Source: Choristoneura fumiferana (taxonomy: Eukaryota > Arthropoda > Insecta > Lepidoptera > Tortricidae). From it: a stretch of 64,000 bases of DNA. The notes beneath the pieces were generated by a model. That model did not search any database and was not told the origin of the DNA. It saw nothing but the letters and a program-made list of their open reading frames with translations. A program made the position numbers and the translations under genes. Of the stretch, positions 1 through 11,369 are shown one piece after another. The stretch is taken from assembly GCF_025370935.1 (NCBI RefSeq), contig NC_133496.1:3007266-3071265 (forward strand). Reading direction: 5' to 3'. Positions within the stretch are counted from its first letter, which is position 1. Each line of letters opens with the position of its first letter.

Positions 1-578
1 AGCAAGAGGAACTTTTTACCCGACTGCTGTCTGAAGGAAGAGTATGTTTCGACCGTATGTATTTCATTTCGTCCTTTCTGTACTAAACAGCTGGACGGTT
101 TTAACATATTAATTAATAATCTGGTTAATTTAAATTCTGATGAAAGAAATGGACATTGACATTTTTAACTGCAACATTCCATCCGTGAGGCGAAGATTGG
201 CGTCCGGGTTCTTTGATTGAGCGCATCGTTGGTATCACCTTAGATATCTTAGTATCCTTAAGCTTAAGTCTTAGTATACTCTCTCTTTGGGTGGTGCCGT
301 GCTAACCTAATGTAAATTTTTGATACAACCTGCGGAAGTATCATTTAACTTTGTGGTAATATTTGTTTAAAGGAAAAAGTACTATGTGTTGAGGAGTGAG
401 TAATTCCATTTGAATTTCTGTGGTGTTTTTGTTTGGTATGGTGTGACGTCTGATATGGTGCGCGTCACCTCGTTTAAGTTAAGCTTAAACATGTAAACTA
501 TGGCTATCTGTGGGATCTGTAATTGGCTCTGTGTTGCTATTCCTTCTACATAAATTGTGTTTCAGCTGTTGGTTCTCC

Positions 579-579
<1 letters not shown>

Positions 580-609
<30 letters not shown>
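580..609. repeat. (TAAA)n microsatellite
   Basis: About seven perfect copies of the tetranucleotide AAAT are visible. It has no coding context. Confidence 0.9.
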
Positions 610-674
610 TGCGATCTAAGATTCATCAAAACCTTGGTCAAACAGTCGGAGTATCATAGGGTATATACGAGTAA

Positions 675-972
675 AGGTGCGACCAAACCGCTGCTTAAAA
701 AACGGTGACGACACGGAATCGCAGTGACGCACCGTTTTTATCGCATGCTCTCCAAACCGCTGCTTAAAATACGGAATCGCAGTGACGTGCCGTAAACGTC
801 AGGTCTTTACCGAACAAAAGTCGTGACGTTTGCGGCAAGTCACTGCGATTCCGAACCGTTTTCGTATTTTAAGCAGCGGTGTGGAAAGCATGCAAAAAAA
901 CCGGTGCGCATACGATGCGTCACTGCGATTCCGTACCGTCGCCGTTTTTTAAGCAGCGGTTTGGTCGCACCT
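675..972. mobile_element. PIF/Harbinger-type MITE
   Basis: A 298-bp non-coding element with long terminal inverted repeats. Both ends begin AGGTGCGACCAAACCGCTGC and stay nearly complementary for about 50 bp each. It is flanked by TAA on both sides (672-674 and 973-975). A three-base TWA target duplication is the hallmark of PIF/Harbinger elements, so the family call is inference from the duplication. The middle carries a further copy of the end sequence (AACCGCTGCTTAAAATACGG), giving a nested fold-back. Confidence 0.8.
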
Positions 973-1684
973 TAATATTTCATAATAGCGTCCGCGTGTA
1001 AAAGTCAGGAACCATTACCGGGAATTTTGGTCTGGTCACGATATTGAATGGGACGCAACTGTTGAAGTTTAGGATACTTTAGGGGATCCCATGCCCCAAT
1101 GACCTTCGATCTGAATTCCTTAGTTGTCTAATGTTTTTTGTAGCTTATTATAATTAACAACGGCTTTAAGCAATATAGTATTCCATATTTACTTCAAAGT
1201 TCATTGTCTTCGAGATATTCGGCATCAAAGTTGAACAATTTTAGGCCAAAAAACTGGTTTTCTGGCCATAACTTTTGTGTTAATTAGTTTCAAATGAAAA
1301 CCCTCGACCAGTTTTTAGAGACGTCAATGATGAACCCAAATATGTAGATTTCGTATATGTTAGATCTTTCACGTCAATAGAGATACGAAATAAGTGTTTT
1401 TTCAGACAATGTTTAAAAAAAAACATACAAAATTAAGTATTCGTTTTTTTTTTTCAAAATCCGGTAGACAAAAATGGAGATAAAAGATTGGAGAACCGAT
1501 AGCCGTTTCACTTATAATTCTATCTGTAGTGCAAAAGTAGGAGATACGATTCAAAACTTGTCAAAAATCGATGAAAACCTCGGGTAGCCCCTTAACAGTA
1601 TGATTGGTTTTTTGGAGTCTTTTTGTATTTTTTATTTCAACTCCAAATTTGTTACTTTTACGGTCATCCCGTGAAATGAAAACC

Positions 1685-2021
1685 ATATCGAAAATACAAA
1701 CTGAGACATGGATGCATGGATGGATGGATGGATCGATGATCTCTTGTCTGGGTCAGCGGTTAGTTCCGAAAGAGTGTTGACGTCTCTCGATGAGAGTTGA
1801 ACATAGATGTCGCTAGTGCTGCTGCTTAAGTAGCGTAGTAAAAAAAAAGCAACCTGAGATATGTGTGCATAGGAGAAATTTGTGTCCAGACTCCTGTCCA
1901 GCGGTGGTGTAGGGGTTATAGCACGCAGCACGGAATGCTGAGGACCTGGGTTCGATTCCCAGCGCTGTTCTCCTTTTTTGGTTTTTCTGTGCATCCATGT
2001 CTCAGTTTGTATTTTCGATAT
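1685..2021 (+). mobile_element. tRNA-like element, copy 1, with perfect 32-bp inverted ends
   Basis: The outer ends, 1685-1716 and 1990-2021, are exact reverse complements over 32 bases. Near the right end, 1899-1967 folds like a tRNA. CAGCG pairs with CGCTG, a D-arm-like GTGGTGTAGGGGTTATAGCAC follows as box A, CAGCA pairs with TGCTG around CGGAA, and GGTTCGATTCC is a good box B. There is no normal U33 or clear anticodon, so it is not a functional tRNA. A reverse-oriented relative lies at about 51039-51340. A short ATGG tandem run occurs at 1709-1734. Confidence 0.75.
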
Positions 2022-2105
2022 ACTTAACAGTTTTTTTTATACTATTTGGACTTGTGTTGTTTTTAAGTTAATGCACAGATTTTAAAGCACTCAACATCGT
2101 TATCA

Positions 2106-2290
2106 TCATCATCATCCCAGCCTATATACGTCCCACTGCTGAGCACAGCTCCTCCCCAGAACAGGAGGGTTTGGGCCATAGTTCCCACGCGGGCCCAGTG
2201 CAGATTGGGAACTTCACACACACCATTGAATCGCTTTGCAGGTTTCCTTTCGATGATTTCCTTCACCGTAAAGCACTCGAGTTGCCGACA
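2106..2290 (-). repeat. SINE fragment (tRNA-derived family, 3' part)
   Basis: Reverse complement of the body seen complete at 56884-57182. Shared landmarks are the trinucleotide tail (ATC)n, a CCAGCCTATATACGTCCCAC block, a CACACACCATTGAATCG block and a GGTTTCCTTTCGATGAT block. It is truncated before the tRNA-like head. It probably inserted into the Gprk2 intron by retroposition. Confidence 0.75.
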
Positions 2291-3021
2291 TTTACATATC
2301 AACCCCACACAGACAATCTAAGCAACCGCTTCACTATCTCCAAGATTAATGTCAGGATAATCGTCAATTTAAAGTTATCAGCAAGATATAAGCAATACGA
2401 TATGCTACATATAACTGAATCTAATGCATCGTCCAATAAACGAACGTAAATCAAAACGACACTTGTTTATTTCTCGAGTCAGCTATGTCTGACTGTCTGA
2501 CTAGACTTTTTTATTTTATCTAGCAACTGGATGTTTTACTGATATTGCGTTTACGTCTTCTATATGCTTAATAAAACGTGTCAATATATATTTATGCTGT
2601 TAATTTAATTAACGAATGTTTGAACACATGTTTTTTTCCGTCAAACGACAAACAGAATATTGACTATTATTTTATAACCGCCAACGCTTACCTACTACTT
2701 AGCTTTAATTTGAAAACAAATGCTTATACTCGTACTATGGTTTCGCGTATAAAATATTTAATATACGTCATTGGATACCTTGAGTTTTCGAGGGTGGTCC
2801 ATATTATATTTTTTATCGATGTAACTTAGTAGAGGTCGGATTGACAGCTGTCAGTTGTCAAATGTCGCCACACACGTGCGTACGTAGCTGTCAATACGAC
2901 CTTTTTTTTAAATCAAACAGACCAAGGCACAAAACCTATTAATCTTCTGCGTTTGTCTTGCGCAGTGCCTTAGTGTTTAACTGTTACGCTGTGTAAGTTT
3001 ATTTGAAATAAATCCATACTA

Positions 3022-3242
3022 TCCATACTAATATTATAAATGCGAAAGTGTGTGTGTTTGTATGTTTGTCCGTCATTCACGTCGAAACGGAGCGGCGGAT
3101 CGACGTGATTTTTGGCAAAGAGATAGTTTATGGCCCCGAGAGTGACATAGGCTACTTTTTATCCCGGAAAAATGCACAGTTCCAGAGGGAACAACGCGGG
3201 ATAACCGAATTCCACGCGGGCGAAGCCGCGGGCAAAAGCTAG
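3022..3242 (+). mobile_element. Non-autonomous Helitron
   Basis: It starts TCCATACTAATATTATAAA and ends with a GC-rich hairpin (CCGCGGGC with its partner around GAAG) followed by AAAAGCTAG and then T. A 5' TC, 3' CTAG preceded by a hairpin, and insertion before a T are the features of Helitrons. The internal open frame is an accident of the repeat and not a gene. Confidence 0.75.
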
Positions 3243-4199
3243 TAAATAATAAATTGCCGTTCCATTTTACGTGTGTCATTTTTCTGTTCGCGTATTGTTT
3301 TTTTTTTTAATCAGTTTAATATATCGTTTTTCCCTTCAATTTTTTATTATTATCAGTAACAAATATACCATAATAAAAAACCCTTGCTTTTTATCAACTC
3401 TCAGCGAGCAGACTATAATGTGCTTATGATTAACGTCATTCCTGAAACGCACATAATTTTAACCCGCCGCGTAACCACCGGGCCGGTGCAGTAAACCCGA
3501 ATGTTTACGCGCTGGGTGACTGTTAAACACAGTTAACGGCGGGGACGCGCGATAAAGCATTTTAGGGTTGACGATAAGGAAAATGAAAAGAAAAAAATCT
3601 GGAGGCTGTCGATTTTATTCAATTACGTTCGAGCTTTTAGCGCTCACTCCGCCGGTAAGGTTGTGCGTCCACTAGAGCACCAAAATGAGCGACATACTAA
3701 TTAAAAAATATTTCGAGCACATATTATCACGTATCTATGCGGTGCTTTGTTACCGAATGAACTGGAAATCGTACTTGAAACTCGCATGACATTTTGTAGG
3801 ATTATTAATTCTGTTATTAGTATTCCTGTTTCATCACTAAATAGAGTCTGAATAGTCTGAAAGCTAGTTTTTGCAATCGAAACCAAATTTCGATCGTTTT
3901 CAGTTTCGGTTTGAAACTTTATTCGAGGAATATTCCAGCACATTTTTTTAAAACTGCGTTCGTTTTTTGCGTCTCTTTCAGAAGAATGATATATAATTTG
4001 ATAGGTCTAAAAAACTGAGCACTCATTCCGTTTAACTGATGTGAAATAACAACGCAGCCACGAATATCTTATCGAGCATATGCCATTTTACGACGCCTTT
4101 TACTCCTAAACGCAGCACACCCCAGAACATGGTTTCGGTTCTAATTTCGGCAGATTTTTGCCGAAATCTCGGACACTAATATAATATAATAGAGAACTT

Positions 4200-4720
4200 T
4201 TCGATGGCTATCCTTGACACTTATTGATTCTATTCTCTTTGGCAGTTGCCACTCGAAAATGTACTCTGTGACTGCCGCTAAAACCGTCGGCGGTGAAACA
4301 GCCGGTAGTCAGTCAGTAGCGGCTCTCTCTCAGTCGCGCGCGACTGTCGCATCTTTCACGTAGTATCTTGAGGCTTTATTTTCTAACGCTTAGTTTCTTT
4401 GACTTTTAAGGCCACTAATACTATAAATAAATATTAGAAATAAACTAACATTATAAATAAATGTAAATATTAAATAAGCCCCCACAGATGGACCAAAGAT
4501 GCGAGGCCTTATTGTCTAATGTACTCGGAATCTCAATCGTTTTCGCCACTTCCTTCTGTCACACGGTATAATTATGAGGTTAGAAAGAGATGGTGGACGC
4601 TATCACAAGCGTCTGCGTCCCGTTCTCGCGTTCTATAATACGCCGCGGCCTCTGTTGTTGTACATACACTACCGCTTAGCTACCGCACACATTCCTAGTG
4701 GATACTCTGCCTTATTTTGA
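4200..4720. other. GC-richer, promoter-like unassigned stretch
   Basis: The region holds a CG-dense core with two TCAGT initiator-like pentamers near 4310 and a CGCGCGACTG run. A second CG-rich block lies at 4600-4690 (CGCGTTC, CGCCGCGG). It stands out from AT-rich intron on both sides. It could be an alternative promoter, an old LTR or another repeat; nothing in it decides. Confidence 0.25.
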
Positions 4721-5931
4721 AAGCTTGCTTTTCTACATAGGAGAAAACTTTTCGCTAAAATGTATTAAGTAATCTAATCTTGTTTGGCCTTGAATAAATC
4801 TTAGCGTTTTATAGGGTGTTCTGTTTGCGATATAGAGGCAGTAAATAAATTTAATTTCGCTCAGAGACATTCAATTTAAATGTAATCCAGTTTGGATCTA
4901 CAAGAAAAAAAATATATAAATCAAAAACTCGACTGCGTTAAAAATAAGAAAAACCAGTCTAGTGGTTTCCAACTCTGTTAAGTATTATCGATGCAAGTCT
5001 AAAACAAATGAAATCAAATTAATTATTATAATTTTAGGAAACTTAAAAGTAAGACATAAGGCAATAGATAATAAACTTCACGTGTAGTCCCATTAAATAA
5101 AAAAAAAAAAACCCTTACAACATTCCTTAATGTCGGTTTTTTTTCCTATTTTTGGGCAAGTTGCCAGCCCTATTGCGCCTGCACACCCCGAGTGGGAAAT
5201 AAGTAGGGACATCCTCCGGCCACTGTACGGGACTACGGGAGCCCTGCTTCAGTACTTTGCCGGCATTCATTAAACTACAAGAGCACTTGTGACGGGAGCA
5301 GGCAACATGACCACGACAGTCATAATGATTCACAGCTATTTACACTAGTAGTAGGGGAGCCCACGACGCTAAATCGGGATTTACTCGAGCGTCACAGACC
5401 TATTGGGTTGCGAATTGCGATTGCGAAGCTTAGATAAAAAGAAAAAAATGTCATATAATATATACCTTTTCATCGGTGGGGGGAGCGGCTATAGATTTTC
5501 AAAAATGTAAAAAATAAACTGTTGCATGGACATACTCGAGCGCGTCAGATATTGATGATATCCATATCCTACGTATTTTTAAAAATGTACGTATGTTAAT
5601 CTGATTGTTTCCATGATGAGGGTGGTCGTACGTAAGGGTTGAAAATGAAAAAAAAAATAAAAAAATTACCGAGCGCGTCAGACTTTCAAAGGGGATGTTA
5701 AGTGAACCTAAAAAAAAGCTATTATATAATAATCTGACGATTTGGATGTGACGCAAACTCGCGGTCATTATTAGAATGTGCAAAAAAAAATCGTTTTGAA
5801 AAGACGCTGAACTAATGTTGTTCAGTTGGACGAGGACGATCTATGTTTAAATTTTTTGCTGGTACTCGTATTACAGGCCACCCCCGCTATATGCGGGTGT
5901 TATTAAGATAATAAGTGCAAAATTTACTCAC

Positions 5932-6027
5932 CTATTTTTGTTTTTATATCTAAGCATTGTGATATGTGCGGGAACTGGAGGATCTTTCGCCACTTTTTGC
6001 TCTTCCCCTTGTTGCTATCGGAGCCAC
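5932..6027 (-). CDS. Gprk2: G protein-coupled receptor kinase 2, coding exon 2
   Basis: The exon is bounded by a CCTCAG acceptor and a GTGAGT donor. It encodes GGSDSNKGKSKKWRKI followed by LQFPHISQC. This is the conserved N-terminal basic segment of GRK4/5/6 kinases, which binds phosphoinositides and calmodulin, and it leads into the RGS-homology domain. The first two bases complete the glycine codon left open by exon 1 at 34838, so phase agrees exactly. The exon is 96 nt and leaves one base for the next exon. GRKs phosphorylate agonist-occupied receptors at the plasma membrane; in flies Gprk2 also acts in Hedgehog signalling by phosphorylating Smoothened (family knowledge). No later exon lies in the window. 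Confidence 0.95.
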
Positions 6028-6262
6028 CTGAGGAAAATATAACACACACAATGAGTATTTCTCAAGTCCTATTATTATCAAAACTAACCTAAACATTAGT
6101 CACCCAAAAATACCTTTATCTACACCCATATAGTAAATCCTCAATTATGCGTTAAAAAACCATAGGTAATGACCAGCATTACGACATTGGATTCTATTAT
6201 GAACACGACTGTATCGTAATGGATGGAGATTTCATACATCATTACAGCACGGGGGGGGGGGG

Positions 6263-6328
6263 CGCCGCGACCACGTGCAGCAGCAGGTCGTCGCGCGCGC
6301 AGCGGGCGCAGCTCGTGGGGCAGACATA
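6263..6328 (-). other. GC-rich, coding-like island
   Basis: On the minus strand one frame reads YVCPTSCARCARDDLLLHVV with G or C at nearly every third position. That is unlike the AT-rich intron around it but is typical of highly expressed or GC-rich insect exons. It is bordered by a run of 13 G (6250-6262) and has no clear splice acceptor. It may be a captured exon fragment, an unrecognised small exon or chance. Confidence 0.25.
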
Positions 6329-6579
6329 CCTAGTTCTCGTTAGTGCAGGTCATTCTCAATGGTTCTTGAACACATGATAGAGGATTTAATATATGGATAT
6401 AGATAAAATATTGTTGTATGCAACTGTACGTTATTAGGCCTTAAAACACATGTGATGTGACCCTATTATAAAACTCGGCTATCGTGTTTTAAGGACCCCT
6501 ATTGCGATACAGTTGCATAAAGTACTATTTCAACAGGCTACATTATACAATAAAACTTATTCCGTTAGTTAGTTAGAAT

Positions 6580-6750
6580 TTACCCATTTGATTCTAAAAT
6601 TCAAATTCAAAATTCAAATGATTTATTCAGTAAATAGGCCGCAATGGGCACTTTTACACGTCATTTTTTTAAACTACCAGCGCTTTCGGAAAGACCATCA
6701 TTGTCAAGAAGAATGCGCCGCAAGAAACTTGGCAGAAAGTCATTTTCATA
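6580..6750. repeat. Dispersed retroelement tail
   Basis: It contains TTCAAATTCAAAATTCAAAT, TTATTCAGTAAATAGGCC and AGCGCTTTCGGAAAGACC. The last block recurs at 51846-51910 with the sequence through CGCCGCAAG and AACTTGGCA. The start resembles 22937-23060 and 57516-57560, each opening with (TCAAAG)n-like repeats. It is probably the 3' end of a LINE or SINE family. Confidence 0.55.
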
Positions 6751-7429
6751 AAAATATAATTACAAATAAAATACTTAAAACTATATTATACATTAAAGAA
6801 AAAAAATACAAAAAATAATAATAAAAGAAATACAGGGATGTATGGGTCCTTAGTTACAATACTAAACACTAACTATATCTAAACTATATCTACGTTCAGT
6901 GGAAGTGTAGAATGCTTCCACCGTCATAAATTTTTAAAATAATAAATAATAATATACATTTCAGGTCAAGTAACCATTAAGCTTTTGGATTTCGAAGGCA
7001 AGTTCACGTCTGCGCCCCCAAAGTTAGCTCACACGCACTCATGTCATGCTCTGAAAGCAGAGCGGTACCGAGGGCATGGTATTGCTTCCGTTCCCATAAG
7101 CTCTATGGGAGTCTTGGGAACTTCGACGTCGCGAGCCTGTGACTAGAATTTAAACTCATATAAAGTAAGCTTAACAATATACAGCCTTAAACATAACAAG
7201 GGGATGTATAAAGTCCCTGAGTTTTAAAATTATTATACGCATGTATAAAGTCCCTATGTTAATAATAATTCCTAATCTAATTCAGAGAGTATATAGTCTC
7301 TAAATGTCAAGTAAACTAATAATATCTGAGATAAGAACCAAAGAATGAAGTTATTATTGGGGGAGCACTGGCCACTTGCAGTGTTTAACACTAGCGTAAT
7401 AGTTTACTGCTACATAACGCATATGAGTA

Positions 7430-7774
7430 TTTCTCACAAGTGTCCCGTCATGAGATTGACAAGAAATCAGTTTTGTCAAGAAATTATTAACACTAAGGAC
7501 GAGATCATAAAACATGCACTGCATAAAACATCCAAAATTTATTGTCGTCAAGAAAACGTCACGAAATCTTGTGAGGAAAAATCGTAAACTACATCGAAAC
7601 TTTTATTGGATCCAACACAAAAAAAGATTATCTGACTTTTTATCACCTTTACCACAAGGTTAAGTATACATATATTTAAACACAATATTACTTATTTTTT
7701 GTGTTGAAATAGCGTCAGGAAATATATATTTTTTTTATAAATGGACAACGTAAAATGGACAACTTTTTGAGAAA
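7430..7774. mobile_element. Tc1/mariner-type MITE, copy 1
   Basis: The right end, ACAACTTTTTGAGAAA, is identical to that of the copy at 59342-59676, and the two align along their length. The left end here is degenerate (TTTCTCACAAGTGTCC). The sibling copy is flanked by TA, the Tc1/mariner target. The short open frame over it has no independent support. Confidence 0.7.
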
Positions 7775-7904
7775 AAGTCATCTTGCTTGTGTCAGCGACA
7801 ACGTCACGTGTATATAACAAAGAAGCACCTTTTATTAATTAACCGGTTCTGTTTATACGCACATCTACAACTGGCCTCTTATTAACCCGTCGCGCGAACA
7901 GCGA

Positions 7905-8290
7905 CTTTTTTGGGTAATTTTGGACTATGTCGTTGTTGTATGGTGTATGTTGTTTTGAAGTGGCAGTGGGCCGGCCATATCAGCCGAAGAACCGATAACC
8001 GCTGGGGCAAACGAGTTCTTGAATGGAGACCGCGAATCAGCAAGCGTGGCGTGGGACGCCCTCAGACTAGGTGGAGCGATGATCTTCGCAGGGTAGCTGG
8101 CAAGAACTGGACGAGACGGGAAGCGGATCGTGCTCAGTAGCGTTTTTTTTTTTATTCGACTGGATGGAAAACTAGCAAGTGGGTCTCACTGGTGGGTCAA
8201 CACCAGGGGTATTGCAGATGCGTGCAACTGGAGAGGCCTATGTCCAGCAGTGGACTAAGATAGGCCGATGATGATGATGATGATGGTGAC
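7905..8290 (+). pseudogene. RTE-type LINE, 3' end of reverse transcriptase ORF, interrupted
   Basis: The frame reads LKWQWAGHISRRTDNRWGKR and later a GRPQTRWSDDLRRVAGKNW motif, as in the C-terminus of lepidopteran endonuclease-reverse transcriptase ORFs. The characteristic 3' end (GAGGCCTATGTCCAGCAGTGG, then a GATGAT run) follows. Between them, 8143-8215 holds a reverse-oriented tail of another LINE (poly-T, ATTCGACTGGATGG, GCAAGTGGGTCTC), so the copy is dead and carries a nested insertion. Confidence 0.8.
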
Positions 8291-8780
8291 CCTATGTAAA
8301 GGGTGATCGAAACTAGTAGCAAAAACTGACTTATCACGAGTACTTAGATACGCGCCACTGTGACGCGCAGGGCTTTCGCGGGTTAACCTAATTCTTCAAG
8401 AAAAAAAAAGAAAAAACAAAAGCTGGACCTGGGGCTCAATTGGCTCAAATTTATACCAATGTCCAATATGAATACACTACCCGGAGCATTACACCAAGGT
8501 AACCACAGGTCTGTACCAGATAATCACAAAAAACTTGTGCCCATTTTAATGGTCCATTAAACATTACCCCAACTGTCTTTTAAGCAATTGAGTTACGCTG
8601 TACATCGACCATGCGAAATCCGATACTACTTAGGGCCTCCCTAAGGGTACTCATAAAGGCATAATGTAAAATGTTAGCCTGTGCCCCCGAAGTTTTCGGT
8701 TTCGGGTATTCAGGGTACAAAATTAAATTTACTATACCAAATATTATAAAGTTTGCTCGACTCCAAATAAGCTAACTTAC

Positions 8781-8853
8781 CCCCTGTTTCACCATCCATT
8801 GATTAAATTTATCCGTCAAATAAAATTAACGAATGGGTGGTGAAACAGACCCT
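8781..8853. mobile_element. Short MITE of the GTTTCACCATCC family
   Basis: Ends are CCCCTGTTTCACCATCCATT and the near reverse complement GGGTGGTGAAACAGACCC. It is a short internally deleted relative of the elements at 20107-20247 and 33357-33499. Confidence 0.65.
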
Positions 8854-9429
8854 TAATCAAATAAGAAAAGTTGAAAACCTCCATATTGACATTTCAATAA
8901 CAAAATCTCAAAAACATAACCTTCCTGCGGGCAGGCAGGTAAAAACAGGTAAACCGATTTTTATCAAAGATACTTAGCTGAGGAGGACCGCAGGGAAACT
9001 CGCTTTCACGTAAAGAAACACATCGAAATCGGTCCATCCATATACTTGACAGCTACGATGCCACAGACAGACATTGGCTTCATACTTTAAACACCTCTTC
9101 GGGTCGGCCTTCAAATTAACTCGTTCATCTATTGCTTACTTTCCAGCATCAGCAGCAGCAACAACGTACTACTTTTAACCTAATTCTTAACATTGTAATT
9201 GACATCTCGCGTTTGTGGTCAATGACATGTACTCCGTAACTGTCATGTATATCGGAATAAAGTACCTGTAAATAGTTTATAATATAGCTCAAACTAACAT
9301 ACATGATGTGGACGTACTTGCAGGTGGTAGGACCTAGTGCAAGGTCCGCCCGGATTGCTACCACGTCCTGCTCGCTAATCCTGCCGTGCACTGTTGTGTT
9401 TCGGCGTGGAGAGTAAGACAGCCGGTGAA

Positions 9430-9600
9430 ATTACTGGCACTTGAGGTATCCCATCTCAGCCCCCTAGGTTGACAACGCATCTGCAAAACCCCTGGTGTTG
9501 CAGATGTTTATGGGCGGTGGTGATCTCTTACCATCAGGAGACCCACTTGCTCGTTTGCCATCCAGTCGAATAAAAAAAAAATGAATAAATAAATAAACCC
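9430..9600 (+). repeat. LINE 3' tail
   Basis: It contains GGTGTTGCAGATG, GATCTCTTACCATCAGGAGA and CCCACTTGCTCGTTTGCCAT, ending in A-rich sequence with AATAAATAAATAAA. The last block recurs at 60388-60430 in the same sense and at 8143-8215 in reverse. It is a truncated non-LTR retrotransposon end. Confidence 0.7.
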
Positions 9601-10085
9601 CTCTTTTTGCAACTGGGGTTAAAAAGACGCACTCAGCGACAAAGCAAGCCCTAGCCACACCGCCTATCACTTAAAACATAGTCACAAAAACTTGCCCCTC
9701 GGTATTTAAAATTTAATGAACCGAATTAACGCAAACCATAAGTACCATAAGCAGAACAGTAATTGCGAATGTAATTCCATTTTAATGGTCTCGCTAACGC
9801 ACCAGCGGTACTTAACTCTATCTCAATTGTTCAGCAAATATGTGACGCGGACCTAAGCGCTTAGAAGGGTGCTAAAAGGTCGCCTGGACGCAATGGATCG
9901 AGTTAATACAGAAGGTCCGTCTTGAGCAGGGATTCCCAACCAGTGAGGCGCGCCCCACTTGGGAGTGATTCAAGGGGCGGGCAGTTTCAGGCCGAAACCT
10001 TTAGCTGTGGATATCCACAGCCAAATTTGTTCATATTCCCACGCAAACAGATTGCATGTTAAAAATTATCTCCGCTGTGCACTGA

Positions 10086-10222
10086 GTACAGTCACCAGCA
10101 TTAATATCAGACACAGCGGAGCGTGCAAAAATATCTGACACGTCCTTCCGGCCCTAGAAATTGAGTCGTATCAGAAATTTATGCACGCTTGTTGTGTCAG
10201 ATATTGGTGCTGGTGAATGTAC
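10086..10222. mobile_element. MITE, GTACAGTCACCAGCA family, copy 1
   Basis: A near palindrome of about 137 bp with ends GTACAGTCACCAGCATTAAT and GGTGCTGGTGAATGTAC. Two arms with AATATCTGACAC/GTGTCAGATATT surround a short GGCCCTAGAAATTGAGTCG core. Relatives lie at 12423-12535 and 43066-43202. Confidence 0.8.
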
Positions 10223-10337
10223 TATGAATTCACTAATTGATTAATAAAGTTTAGCCACAGTACTTTCGCCGACTAGTTAGACCATTTCCCCAAAATCGTC
10301 TTTCCCTAGTAGCTAAATTTCCAGTCGCACACTTTTT

Positions 10338-10553
10338 AACCCCCGACGCAAAAAGAGGGGTGTTATAAGTTTGACCGCTAAGTGTGTCTGTCTGTCTGCC
10401 TGTGGCACCATACCTCTTAAACGGGACCGATTTGAATGCGGATTTTATTTATTTGAAATCAGGTTTTCTAGCGATGGTTCTTAGACATGTTTCATTAAAA
10501 TCGGTTTAGCCGTTTTTGAGATATTGAACTTGGAAGTGACAAAGTCGGGGGTT
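10338..10553. mobile_element. AACCCCCGAC-ended dispersed element, copy 1
   Basis: It starts AACCCCCGACGCAAAAAGAG and ends GTCGGGGGTT. Internal landmarks are a GTCTGTCTG run, ACGGGACCGATTTGAATGCG, TTTTCTAGCGATG and CGGTTTAGCCGTTTTTGAGA. Three further copies occur at 15089-15301, 24456-24633 (diverged) and 38247-38420 (reverse). Ends are inverted, so a DNA transposon derivative is likely, but I did not find a target duplication. Confidence 0.65.
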
Positions 10554-10835
10554 TTCCAACTTTTTGATGGTTAGGTTATCCTATTCTTGATTTACACCAG
10601 ACGTATTTATTCCTAACATAATTTTTCCATTCGCAAATTTTCAGTCGCGTTTTTTTCCAATTTTAATTCATTAGATTCAGCAGTTGAATTGAAATTTCGG
10701 GATTTAACTTAATTCCTCTGGGAATTTATTATAAGTATTTTTACTGCTTTATGGTGTGCAATAAAGAATATTTGTATTGTTTGTATTGTAATTCCCAAAA
10801 GTTACTTATATTTTATATTTATATAATATATATTA

Positions 10836-11083
10836 GTCTCGGGGTCGTGAAAGTTGCATATAAACAGTGCCAAATTTCATGACTCTATATCCAGCGAGAT
10901 CTTAAGGTTTATCCCGATTTCGTGGAAATATCGGGAAAAAAGTAGCCTGTGTAATTCCAGACATCCAACTATCTACATACCAAATTTCATTCAAATCCGT
11001 CCAGTAGTTTTAGCGTGAAGAAGCAACCAACATACATAGATAGGTACACACGTACTGGCAAATTTTCGCATTTATAATATCAG
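10836..11083 (+). repeat. Dispersed retroelement 3' end (TTTCGCATTTATAATAT type)
   Basis: Landmarks are AAAAGTAGCCTGTGTAATTC, ACCAAATTTCATTCAAATCC, GTCCAGTAGTTTTAGCGTGA and a terminal TTCGCATTTATAATAT. Diverged copies lie at 13227-13463 and 54297-54603. This end sequence is widespread in lepidopteran genomes, probably a non-LTR element tail. Confidence 0.65.
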
Positions 11084-11219
11084 TCGAATTTAGATGGAGC
11101 GTGAAACATCATGCAAATTGCGATATATTTGTGAAAAATAAATACACTAACTCTGCGAATAACGTAAAAGTCATCAATATCTGTTGTAAAATAAAGACGG
11201 TAAAAGCGAATGAAGTTAG

Positions 11220-11330
11220 CATTTCATTTCATCATCATCATCTCAGCCGTAGGACGTCCACTGTTGGACATAGGCTTCCCTCATAGACCCTCAGTTGCTT
11301 CGGCTGGCAGCGGCTTGCATACATCGTGAA
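11220..11330 (-). repeat. RTE LINE 3' end, reverse
   Basis: A (CAT)n run is followed by CTCAGCCGTAGGACGTCCAC, TGTTGGACATAGGCTTCCC and GCTTCGGCTGGCAGCGGC. This is the reverse complement of the tail that follows the reverse transcriptase fragments at 7905 and 14256. A similar reverse copy lies at 16617-16760. Confidence 0.7.
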
Positions 11331-11369
11331 CCGATAATGATGAAACGAAAAAGTTTGCATTTAATTTAT

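Larger units (their letters stand above)
1..5931. other. Gprk2 intron downstream of exon 2 (partial)
   Basis: This stretch lies 3' of the second coding exon of the minus-strand Gprk2 gene, so it should be intron. I found no further GRK exon in it; the regulator-of-G-protein-signalling and kinase domains must lie beyond the left edge. It holds a microsatellite, a Harbinger-type MITE (675-972), a tRNA-like element (1685-2021), a SINE fragment (2106-2290) and a Helitron end (3022-3242). A diverged two-unit repeat lies at about 5525-5770, each unit containing GAGCGCGTCAGA. The stretch 4200-4720 is GC-richer than its surroundings and unassigned. Between 1000 and 1680 I recognise nothing. Confidence 0.7.

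Noticed and set aside
3048..3242. 64-codon open frame
   Set aside because: It lies wholly within a non-autonomous Helitron whose sequence is non-coding in other copies.
5127..5333. 68-codon minus-strand frame with several Cys and His residues
   Set aside because: It lacks a start or splice context and looks like repeat-derived sequence; no domain spacing fits a zinc finger.
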